Origin: Dehalococcoidia bacterium
Lineage (GTDB): Bacteria; Chloroflexota; Dehalococcoidia; E44-bin15
NCBI GenBank assembly: GCA_030667555.1
Contig: DAOUVR010000040.1
Location: 1 to 8,309, forward strand
Direction: 5' to 3'
DNA length: 8,309 bases
The notes below the pieces were generated by a model. It worked only from the letters and a program-made list of their open reading frames with translations. It searched no databases and was not told the DNA's origin. Within the stretch, counting starts at the first letter, position 1, and each line of letters begins with the position of its first letter. Below, in pieces: positions 1-6,415 of the stretch. The translations under genes were made by a program, and so were the position numbers.

Positions 1-386
1 AGAAAGGCCTCCTGAGGCAGGACCAATTACTGAAGAGGACGAGAGGCTGATTATGGAACACATCCATGAGCTTTTTACCAAAGGCGCGGAAGGAAGTGGA
101 GAAAGGCCTCCTGAGGCAGGACCAATTACTGAAGAGGACGAGAGGCTGATTATGGAACACATCGATAAGCTTTTTACCAAAGGCGTGGAAGCAAGTGAAG
201 AAAGGCCTCCCGAAGCAGGACCAATTACTAAAGAGGACAAGAAGCTGATTATGAAGCATGTCGATGAGCTTTTTGCCCAAGGCGTGGAAGGAAGTGAAGA
301 AAGGCCTATCTAGGCAGGACTGATTACTGAAGAAGGACAAGAGGCTGACTATAGAGCATATCCGTGAGCTTTTTGCTAAAGTATAG
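1..386 (+). repeat. 99-bp direct tandem repeat, about 3.9 copies
   Basis: Units begin at 1, 100, 199 and 298 with the shared start agaaaggcct, giving an exact period of 99 bases (33 codons). Units 1 and 2 differ at about five positions, and their first 64 bases are identical, which suggests recent duplication or homogenisation. Unit 3 is more diverged. Unit 4 (298-386) is clearly decayed: it has a TAG at 311-313 where the others have a Glu codon, and one extra base near 333. After that extra base the frame again reads DKRLTIEHIRELFAKV and ends at a TAG at 384-386, probably the ancestral end of the gene. Confidence 0.9.
2..313 (+). CDS. Tandem-repeat protein, 3' part (33-residue repeats)
   Basis: I do not recognise this protein. 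The frame is open from the left edge of the window to a TAG at 311-313, so the start lies outside; the ATG at 53 is internal to a repeat and is not a credible start. It consists of 33-residue units, each with a Pro/Gly linker (RPPEAGPIT) followed by a charged, probably helical segment of the form EDxxLIMxHxDxLF and a Gly-Val/Glu-Ser-Glu turn. Three units are complete here. There are no cysteines, no membrane segment and no recognisable catalytic motif, so a structural, spacer or binding role is more likely than an enzyme, but that is inference. It is transcribed toward the minus-strand gene at 433-756 and is unrelated to the hydrogenase operon. The stop appears to be a recent nonsense mutation, because repeat homology continues beyond it to about 386. 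Confidence 0.6.
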   Translation, partial: ERPPEAGPITEEDERLIMEHIHELFTKGAEGSGERPPEAGPITEEDERLIMEHIDKLFTKGVEASEERPPEAGPITKEDKKLIMKHVDELFAQGVEGSEERPI

Positions 387-432
387 ACTATCAATCAAAA
401 TTCACCCGAATTGCCGATCAAAAATGACCCAC

Positions 433-756
433 CTAGGTTATAAGAACAGATATAATTGACTGTGTCAGTAGTATAGCTGACCAGCCCATCGCCCTGCCCT
501 TCCCCAGCAGGGCAATCATCTTCGTTCCTGTCCGGTCTCCCAGAGGAAAGGTCCTTCGAATCAATGTCTGACCCTCCATAACTACATACAAAACCATACT
601 AAGCTCGCAATGAACGAATATGGTATCACCTGCTTCGTAGTTTGCCACTTGACACGAGCCAGCCAGCAAGGTAATTAGCCCCTCTACTTCCTGCTCGCTC
701 AGTGCGGCAAACAATTCGCATGTCCTCAAGCCTGCGACTATCTCCGAGTCCACCAT
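433..756 (-). CDS. Cyclic-nucleotide-binding-like domain protein, probably truncated
   Basis: This 107-residue protein resembles the N-terminal part of a Crp/Fnr-type effector (cNMP-binding) domain. The helix LFAALSEQEVEGLITLLA is followed by the beta-roll signature YEAGDTIFVH at about 40-49, a strand with LYVVMEGQ, then IALLGKGRAMGWSA. The start is ATG at 756, preceded by a strong GAGGAGG ribosome site seven bases upstream. The domain normally continues through the phosphate-binding cassette and a final helix, to roughly 140-150 residues. Here similarity stops after GWSA, and about a dozen unrelated residues lead to TAG at 433-435. There is no helix-turn-helix, so it is not a complete Crp regulator. 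It may be a gene broken at its 3' end or a short stand-alone sensor. It lies in the same direction as the hydrogenase operon but 306 bases downstream, so co-transcription is uncertain. Confidence 0.55.
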   Translation of the reverse strand: MVDSEIVAGLRTCELFAALSEQEVEGLITLLAGSCQVANYEAGDTIFVHCELSMVLYVVMEGQTLIRRTFPLGDRTGTKMIALLGKGRAMGWSAILLTQSIISVLIT

Positions 757-1062
757 AATAGCTCCTCCTCAGTATCCAAGCAGTGTGCCCTGGCATAACC
801 TCAGCTTCTTTTAGCCTCATGCCTTACGCTGATGTTGCCTGGTAGTTAAGAGCGCAGCCGTGGGTTGTTAATGTTCTATGATTTTGTCACCATCTAACTG
901 TTCTGGGAAAATGTCACCCCATGAAGGAGATGGTCCTTCAGCAGAAGGATTGAACAGGAAAGAGCAGGGGAGGTTGGTCACACCTTATTTAGAAGCAGGA
1001 GGATGCTCAAGGCTAATTTTTTGCTAAGTCAAATCGTGGGTAGCCACGGGATACCTATGGCT
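757..1062. other. Intergenic gap, no convincing gene; possible old insertion-sequence debris
   Basis: This stretch separates the maturation-protease gene from the cNMP-like gene. Open frames on either strand are short and show no family resemblance. Two things can be seen. The heptamer tgtcacc occurs twice on the plus strand, at 885-891 and 912-918. Right after the second copy, an ATG at 921 opens a ten-codon frame (MKEMVLQQKD) that resembles my recollection of the first residues of some insertion-sequence transposases, then stops. A small CGTGG/CCACG hairpin at 1035-1048 follows the protease stop but has no T-run. I see no clear rho-independent terminator for the operon and no strong promoter for the gene at 433-756, only its ribosome site at about 762-769. 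Confidence 0.4.
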
Positions 1063-1539
1063 TTATACCGTAATCGAACGGGGCTCTCCATTGATCTCCT
1101 GAATAATCATTTCAACGCAAGCAGGTATCGCCCGTCTGACCTCGGGCGTACATTCCTCGCTGAAGGTGCTAGCATCCGCCACCTCAATGGCAAAGATAAT
1201 GATTTGCTGGGGCAATGACAGTTCCAACCTTTTGCCAAGTTCAAGGGCAGTGGCCAAGTTAACATCATGGGGCGAGGCAGAGTGCCTGGTGAAATCGAGC
1301 GCCTCAGGGTCAAGCCGATAAATCCGGCCCGCCTGTCCTCCTACCGTCTGAATGGCATCAATGATGATGGCTCTATCATAGCCAGTCAAAAAGCCAAGCA
1401 AGTCAAGGCCAGCCACAGTAGTCTCTACAAGTGTCACCTCTTTTTGGTCAACCTTGCCTTCGAGTTCTTCAACTACGCGAATGCCAACTGCATCATCACT
1501 GAGGATCGGGTTGCCCAACCCCAGGACCAGTGTCTTCAT
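1063..1539 (-). CDS. [NiFe]-hydrogenase maturation endopeptidase (HyaD/HybD/HycI family)
   Basis: This peptidase would cut the C-terminal extension from the hydrogenase large subunit after nickel has been inserted. It is 158 residues from the ATG at 1539, the usual family length. It has the N-terminal signature LVLGLGNPILSDDAVGIRVV, with the second Asp (Asp16) in the position of the nickel-sensing acid of HybD. A second acid, Asp61, lies in IIIDAI, and a His, His91, lies in SASPHDVNL; together these are the three metal-contacting residues known for the family. A GTG six bases upstream (1545) is an alternative start; I prefer the ATG because an AGG sits eight bases before it and the family usually begins just ahead of LVLGLGN. 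It is the last gene of the operon, 44 bases after mvhA, whose product has the matching uncleaved tail and is its likely substrate. The stop is TAA at 1063-1065. Confidence 0.9.
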   Translation of the reverse strand: MKTLVLGLGNPILSDDAVGIRVVEELEGKVDQKEVTLVETTVAGLDLLGFLTGYDRAIIIDAIQTVGGQAGRIYRLDPEALDFTRHSASPHDVNLATALELGKRLELSLPQQIIIFAIEVADASTFSEECTPEVRRAIPACVEMIIQEINGEPRSITV

Positions 1540-1583
1540 TCTCACCGCCTGTCACGCACTATGCTCCTTGCTCTTATCCACCG

Positions 1584-3053
1584 CTAGTGCACGAAACGGC
1601 TCAGCGTTTGCACCACCTCTCCCTTGCTGTCATAAATTATTATCTCTAACGGCATCTGCCCGGGGAGGGCATGAGTGGCACAGGCCATGCACGGGTCATA
1701 GGCGCGGAACGCCATTTCGACCATGTTCAACAGCCCTTCGGTAACCTCTTTTCCCTTCTCAATCAAGTGTTCCGCTGCTCTCTTGATCGACATGTTCATG
1801 GCGGGGTTGTTTTGCACTGTGGCCACTATCAGGTTCACCCCTGTGACAATGCCCTTATCATCGGTTCGATAGTGATGAAAGAGAGTGCCACGAGGGGCCT
1901 CTACCATCCCCACACCCTCATCCGGAGTGGCAGTAGGGATGGTGCGAACATTGGGATCAGTGATCTCCTTGTCCTGACATAGCTCTAGCAGCCTTTCGGC
2001 AGCATATAATATTTCAATAAGCCTCGCCCAGTGGAAAGCCAATGTGAGGTGAACCGGCTTGCCTCCAAGGGTATGGTACATTCTCTCATACTCTTCCTGC
2101 GCCAGGGGGGTAGCCATGCCATCTGCCACGTTGAGCCGGGCCAGGGAGTTCACCCGGTAGACCCCGCTTTCCTTGCCGTCAACCAGTCCCTTCCAGCCCA
2201 CTTTTTTCAGGAAAGGGAACTTTAGATAGGACCAGGGCTCGGTATGCTCCGCTATATGCTCCAGATAGTCGGCTGCCTTGAACCTGTCCACTTCTTTACC
2301 CTCCGGGTCAACTACACGAATATCGCCTTCGTAGAAGTTCACCTTGTTGTTGTCATCCACAAGGCCCATGTAGTAGCTATTCATGGTGTAGATGTCACCC
2401 GTGAGCAAATCGAGATATTCCTTGTTAGCCAATACCAGGTCGTCGAACAGCTTCAGCCCAAGTTTGCCAAACTCTACCAGGCTCTTGGCTTTCTCTTCAA
2501 AGTCGTGTCGTTCCTCCTCAGTGATCGCCTTGCTCATCCCCCCCGGCAAACCGCAGACGGGATGAGTTGCCTTGCCCCCTATAGTCGCCTGAATATCCTG
2601 AGCATAGGCCCTGTGTTTTATCACCTCGCCGCCGACCTTAAGCCCGACCTTATCTATCAGGCCCAGTATGTTCCGCTTGGCAGGGTCGGCAGTGGGGCCC
2701 ACGACGAAGTCAGGGGCAGCCAGAGCGTAAAAATGAGCCACATGAGAGTGAATCATGTGAGCACAATAGAATAGCTCCCTCAGCTTCTTTGCCGCCGGTG
2801 GGGGGTCAACATGGTACACAGCATCTGTGGCCTTACACGAGGCCATGTGATGGGCTCCCGGGCAGACGCCACAGATTCTGGTGACTATCCGGGGCAGTTC
2901 CTCAACCGGTCTCCCCTCACAGAACTTCTCGAAGCCACGCAGTTCAGGTATCTGAAGGTAGGCATTGGCGACACTGCCGTCCTCATTGAGGAAAATCTCT
3001 ATCCTGCCGTGTCCTTCCAGCCTGGTTATAGGGTCAATGGTAATCTTTTTCAT
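1584..3053 (-). CDS. mvhA: [NiFe]-hydrogenase large subunit, MvhA/VhuA type (group 3c-like)
   Basis: This catalytic subunit splits H2 at a Ni-Fe(CN)2CO centre. Both nickel-binding motifs are present and intact: RICGVCPGAH near the N-terminus (Cys61, Cys64) and DPCMACATH near the C-terminus (Cys455, Cys458, His461), numbered from ATG 3053. The family opening ITIDPITRLEGHGRIEI directly follows the start. A GTG at 3065 is also in frame, but the GGAGG ribosome site five bases before ATG 3053 favours the shorter 489-residue form. After His461 comes a 28-residue tail beginning ALPGQMPLE, the expected target of the endopeptidase encoded just downstream. The protein has no signal peptide and the small subunit has no Tat signal, so the complex is cytoplasmic. 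All four nickel ligands are Cys, in contrast to VhuU-type enzymes with Sec here. The gene follows mvhG by 22 bases and ends in TAG. Assignment to group 3c rests largely on the neighbouring mvhD and hdr genes. Confidence 0.95.
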   Translation of the reverse strand: MKKITIDPITRLEGHGRIEIFLNEDGSVANAYLQIPELRGFEKFCEGRPVEELPRIVTRICGVCPGAHHMASCKATDAVYHVDPPPAAKKLRELFYCAHMIHSHVAHFYALAAPDFVVGPTADPAKRNILGLIDKVGLKVGGEVIKHRAYAQDIQATIGGKATHPVCGLPGGMSKAITEEERHDFEEKAKSLVEFGKLGLKLFDDLVLANKEYLDLLTGDIYTMNSYYMGLVDDNNKVNFYEGDIRVVDPEGKEVDRFKAADYLEHIAEHTEPWSYLKFPFLKKVGWKGLVDGKESGVYRVNSLARLNVADGMATPLAQEEYERMYHTLGGKPVHLTLAFHWARLIEILYAAERLLELCQDKEITDPNVRTIPTATPDEGVGMVEAPRGTLFHHYRTDDKGIVTGVNLIVATVQNNPAMNMSIKRAAEHLIEKGKEVTEGLLNMVEMAFRAYDPCMACATHALPGQMPLEIIIYDSKGEVVQTLSRFVH

Positions 3054-3075
3054 CCTATCCTCCACTCTTGCGCTT

Positions 3076-4029
3076 TTAGAGCCGTTTCCTTTTCAACATT
3101 GAGTCTGCCAGCCCGAACCTATAAAAGGTGCCTGCGGGATCGACTATTTCCTCCACCATCCTGGCGATCTCTTCTTCGTTCTTGGCTTGGTAAATGGAGG
3201 CAATGGCACTAACCAGCTTTGCACCTTGATCCACAACCCCAGCCGGCGGCCCGAAGCAGCCACGGCAGGGCATGTTGACCTTGATACACCTTGCTCCACA
3301 GCCACCTCTGGTGGCAGGGCCCATGCACAGTATCCCTTGCTCCAACAGGCACCGCTCGGGGTCAGGGATGATCTCATGGGATCGGTATATCTTAGAGATC
3401 ATCTTCTCCTCTTTCTTCCTGTCGCACTCATCGCATAGCGTCTTTTCTGAGGCGATTACCGCACCTGGAGGCGGTAGGCTGTTGGTCGCCAGGGCGTCCA
3501 CTATTTTCAAGATGAGGTCCACTGGTGGCGGGCAGCCGGGTATGAAGTACTCGACATCCACTACCTGAGCCAGGGTTAGCACGGTATCATAGAGTTCAGG
3601 CAACTCTAACTCGCCCTCAGCGACCTCGGTTTGGAATTGAGGAAAGGTTCTGCCCTGATTATCATTTGACGGTGCCTCCACATAGGCTCTCTCCATTATC
3701 TCGGCACGGTTGAAGAAATTAGCTAGCGCTGGTATCCCGCCGAAACAGGCGCAGGAGCCGAAAGCCACCATTGTCTTGGACTTAGCGCGAAGCAATCTAG
3801 CTATTCTTTCTTGCTCTGAACTCCTTATCGCGCCATTAAACAGGCAGACGTCGATGGACTTGTCCTCCATGGCTTCAACATGATGGTACTTGAAGTCCAA
3901 CGCTATAGGCCAGAACACAAGATCCGCTATCTGGGCAACATCGAGGATCTTCTCATTAGTGTCAAGGACGGCAACATCGCAGCCACCACAGCTAGCAGCC
4001 CAGTAAAGACCCAGTTTCAACTTAGCCAT
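3076..4029 (-). CDS. mvhG: [NiFe]-hydrogenase small subunit, MvhG/VhuG type
   Basis: This iron-sulfur subunit carries electrons from the Ni-Fe site toward MvhD. It is 317 residues. Proximal-cluster motifs are visible in order: WAASCGGCDVAVLD (Cys14, Cys17), FGSCACFGG, and FIPGCPPPVDLIL. A C-terminal cysteine-rich region, with CDEC, then CLLEQGILCMGP, GGCGARC and MPCRGCFGP, would hold the other two clusters. I chose ATG at 4029 because GGAGGG lies four bases upstream and the protein then begins [10 protein letters not shown] as expected; an in-frame start 33 bases earlier (4062) would add 11 unsupported residues. The start overlaps the 3' end of mvhD by eight bases, which suggests translational coupling. 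There is no twin-arginine leader, so the protein stays in the cytoplasm. The stop is TAA at 3076-3078. Confidence 0.95.
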   Translation of the reverse strand: MAKLKLGLYWAASCGGCDVAVLDTNEKILDVAQIADLVFWPIALDFKYHHVEAMEDKSIDVCLFNGAIRSSEQERIARLLRAKSKTMVAFGSCACFGGIPALANFFNRAEIMERAYVEAPSNDNQGRTFPQFQTEVAEGELELPELYDTVLTLAQVVDVEYFIPGCPPPVDLILKIVDALATNSLPPPGAVIASEKTLCDECDRKKEEKMISKIYRSHEIIPDPERCLLEQGILCMGPATRGGCGARCIKVNMPCRGCFGPPAGVVDQGAKLVSAIASIYQAKNEEEIARMVEEIVDPAGTFYRFGLADSMLKRKRL

Positions 4030-4444
4030 TATTCCCTCCATCATCACGGCTGAAAGGCCCAAGCGCTCTTATTTGCTCCGTCATCTCATCGACGATGAAT
4101 GCAAACCGATCTCCCTCCGCAGCGGAGACCCAATCCAACCTTACCCTCTCCTCCTCAATCCCTAATTGGCCTAACATCTTCTTAAGCAAGGGGATACGCC
4201 TTGCTGCCTTCTCATTACCTTCCAGGTAATGACATTCTCCGAGGTGTCAGCCGCAAACCAGTACGCCATCGGCCCCACACTGGAAGGCCTTAAGGACAAA
4301 GGTGGGGTCCACCCTGCCACTGCACATTACTCTTATCACCCGCACATTTGGGGCATACTTCTTCCGTGAGGTGCCCGCCAGGTCAGCGGCAGCATAGGAA
4401 CACCAGTTGCACAGGAACCCCACAATTTTTGGTTCAAAGCTCAT
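4022..4444 (-). CDS. mvhD: MvhD/VhuD-type [2Fe-2S] electron-transfer subunit, selenoprotein (Sec66)
   Basis: This small subunit links the hydrogenase to HdrA. Read normally it stops at TGA 4247-4249 after 65 residues, but the frame continues with clear family sequence to TAA at 4022-4024, giving 140 residues, the usual MvhD length. The TGA falls in [21 protein letters not shown], where the family normally has Cys and where VhuD of selenium-using methanogens carries selenocysteine. Other Cys are 12, 15, 41, 56, 64 and 71, consistent with [2Fe-2S] ligation. The C-terminal segment [20 protein letters not shown] is typical of the family and rules out simple truncation. A hairpin suited to bacterial Sec insertion lies at 4212-4232. 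The start ATG overlaps the hdrA stop by four bases (ATGA), with AGGGGG eight bases upstream; the 3' end overlaps mvhG. The Sec reading is inferred from sequence, not from protein data. Confidence 0.93.
4212..4232 (-). promoter_or_regulatory. Bacterial-type SECIS hairpin of mvhD
   Basis: On the coding (minus) strand, a perfect inverted repeat starts 15 bases after the TGA at 4247-4249. Nine pairs, TCATTACCT with AGGTAATGA, close a GGA loop (4221-4223); if the last T-A pair opens, the loop is TGGAA. The two loop G residues lie about 24-25 bases from the TGA, inside the spacing known for bacterial SECIS elements, which carry a G or GG in the apical loop for SelB recognition. The stem lies entirely within coding sequence. 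Confidence 0.85.
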
Positions 4445-6402
4445 ATCAATACCCCCTCTACTTGCGATAAGATCTGTTCAGTAGTGAAATGCTTGCTCAC
4501 AATGGCGCCGCTGGGGCAAGCAGCGGCACAGGTGCCACAACCCTTACACAAAGCCTCATTAATGGAAGCAAGCTTCTTCTCCTCATCAAAGGAGATGGCA
4601 TTATACGGACAAAGCTCCAGACATGTCTTACAGCCAGAACAAAGCTCCTCATCTACGATCGATGTGGCAGCCTCGATCTCGACCTCGCCCTTGCTGATCA
4701 TGGACAGCACCCGCGCTGCTGCCGCTGAGGCCTGAGCCACTGTGTCAGGGATGTCCTTGGGACCCTGGCAGCAACCGGCAATGAAGATGCCATCGGTCAT
4801 AGTAGCCACCGGGTCTAGCTTGGGATGCCTCTCCATGAAGAAGCCATCGGCTGTCCTGCTTAGTGAAAACAGCTTAGCCGTTTCCCCAGCATCAGCACGG
4901 GGCTCCAAAGCATTGCTTAAAACAACCATGTCAACGGGGATGCGCCGCTGACGGCCGATGAGAGTATCTTCACACAGTACAATGAGCTTTCCTTTTTCCT
5001 CAGGTGTCTCTGCCACATTGGTTACCTCGCCAGCGCGACCCCGAATAAAATTGACCCCCTCTTCCTGAAGCCGGTTATAGAACTCCTCGTAGCCCTTACC
5101 GAAACAGCGAAGGTCAATGTAAAACTGATAGATTTCGGCATCAGGGATCTTCTCCCTTATGATGTGGGAAAACTTCAACGAATACATGCAACAGACGCGA
5201 GAGCAATACTCATGGTAGTTCGTATCTCTGCTACCTACGCAGTGTAAAATGGCCACGCTTTTTGGCTGCGAGCCATCTCTGAGCTGTAGCTTACCTCCAG
5301 TAGGGCCTGAGGCATTACTCATTCTTTCGAACTGGAGGCCTGTATAGACGTTGTCGTAAATCCCATAACCATACTGGACTATTGGTGACGGATCAAAGGA
5401 GTCGAAACCGGTGGTAATTATGATGGACCCGACATCCACCTCTACAAGCTTCTCTGTTTGCTCAAAGTCGATGGCACCAGCTTCACAGAATTTCTCGCAA
5501 GCACGACATTTGTTCCTCAAGAAGTAAGCACAGGAATCCGGGTCTATGACTGGGATATTAGGCACTGCCTGCGGAAAAGGCGTGAAGATAGCTTTCCTCG
5601 AACCGAGCCCGACATCGAACTCATTGTCTGCCTTAAAGGGACATTTCTCCTGGCAGACGCCACAGCCGGTGCACTTATCCTCGTCCACGTAACGCGGCTT
5701 TTTCCTGATTTTAACCTTGAAATTGCCAACGTAGCCTGAAACCTCCACAACCTCACTATATGTCATTAACTCTATGCTCTCGTGTGACCTCACCGAGGCC
5801 ATCTTCGGTGTCAGTATTCAGGCTGAGCAATCGAGGGTTGGGAAGGTCTTGTCAAGCTGGGCCATATGGCCCCCGATAGATGGTTCCCTCTCTACCAAGT
5901 AAACGAGATTGCCAGAGTTGGCTATCTCAATGGCCGCCTGGATGCCGGCAATGCCGGCACCTACGACCAAGGTGTTAGGGTTAACTGGTACTTCTTTGGT
6001 CTCCAACGGTTGGTAATAGGAGACCTTTTTCACTGCGGCGTTAACCAACGCCTTGGCTTTCAGAGTTGCAAGCTCACGATCTTCAGTCACCCACGCTACC
6101 TGCTCTCGGATGTTGGCCATCTCCATCAGATATGGGTTCAAGCCCGCACTAGCCATGGTGCGCCTGAAGGTCAGTTCATGGAGCCGTGGCGAACAGGACG
6201 CTATCACTACACGATCCAGGTTCTGTTCCTTGATGTCATTCTTGATGAGCTCCTGCCCGGGGTCTGAGCAGACGAACTTGTATTCCCTGGCCACCACGAC
6301 ACCGTCCAACCCCCTGGCAAATTCAGCCACCTGCTCAACATCTATCGTGGCAGCGATGTTGGCTCCGCAATGACAGACATAGACGCCTATTCTTCGTTCC
6401 AT
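4441..6402 (-). CDS. hdrA: Heterodisulfide reductase subunit A, FAD/iron-sulfur selenoprotein (Sec195)
   Basis: HdrA is the electron-bifurcating flavoprotein of the complex. The gene is one 653-residue frame interrupted only by TGA at 5818-5820, read as Sec195 in [16 protein letters not shown], where relatives have Cys. Domains in order: an N-terminal segment with VCHCGANI (Cys10, Cys12) plus Cys45 and Cys70; the FAD-binding loop [12 protein letters not shown] (about 146-157) of a thioredoxin-reductase-like fold; the Sec motif; an inserted ferredoxin motif [11 protein letters not shown] (244-254); and two C-terminal [4Fe-4S] motifs, [12 protein letters not shown] (588-599) and [12 protein letters not shown] (619-630). 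I chose ATG 6402 because AAGGGGG lies five bases upstream; a TTG at 6426 would overlap hdrB. The gap after hdrB is 13 bases. The real stop, also TGA, overlaps the mvhD start by four bases. Without Sec decoding it would be mis-annotated as two genes, the second starting falsely at 5802. Confidence 0.95.
5785..5813 (-). promoter_or_regulatory. Bacterial-type SECIS hairpin of hdrA
   Basis: On the coding (minus) strand, a hairpin begins four bases after the TGA at 5818-5820. TGA pairs with TCA at the base (5811-5813 with 5785-5787), then CACCGA (5805-5810) pairs perfectly with TCGGTG (5791-5796), with an AGG bulge on the 3' side. The apical loop is AGATGGCC, and its GG at 5799-5800 is about 18 bases from the TGA, consistent with bacterial SECIS spacing. 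The ATG in the loop (5802) is a Met codon within hdrA, not a start. Confidence 0.8.
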
Positions 6403-6415
6403 TCTATCCCCCTTG

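Noticed and set aside
1..386. CRISPR array
   Set aside because: The 99-base units are contiguous, with no unique spacers, and they maintain an open reading frame, so this is a coding tandem repeat.
626..820. 64-codon minus-strand frame overlapping the cNMP-like gene
   Set aside because: It overlaps the better supported frame at 433-756, which has the strong ribosome site and domain similarity; this one has neither.
1035..1048. CGTGG/CCACG hairpin as terminator of the hydrogenase operon
   Set aside because: Only five base pairs, and no T-run follows on either strand; it could arise by chance.
1003..1218. 71-codon plus-strand open frame at the end of the operon
   Set aside because: Most of it is antisense to the maturation endopeptidase, and the unique part is short with no family resemblance.
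2244..2774. 176-codon plus-strand open frame inside mvhA
   Set aside because: It is antisense to a well-conserved catalytic subunit, shows no family motifs, and is best explained as a shadow of mvhA codon use.
4247..4444. mvhD as a truncated 65-residue pseudogene
   Set aside because: The frame continues 74 codons after the TGA with conserved MvhD sequence and a normal stop, and a SECIS-like hairpin is present.
4441..5802. A separate gene starting at ATG 5802 (a stand-alone ferredoxin-like half of HdrA)
   Set aside because: It is in frame with the upstream half, only five sense codons separate the TGA from this ATG, family homology runs straight through, and the ATG lies in the hairpin loop with no ribosome site. 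It is one selenoprotein gene.
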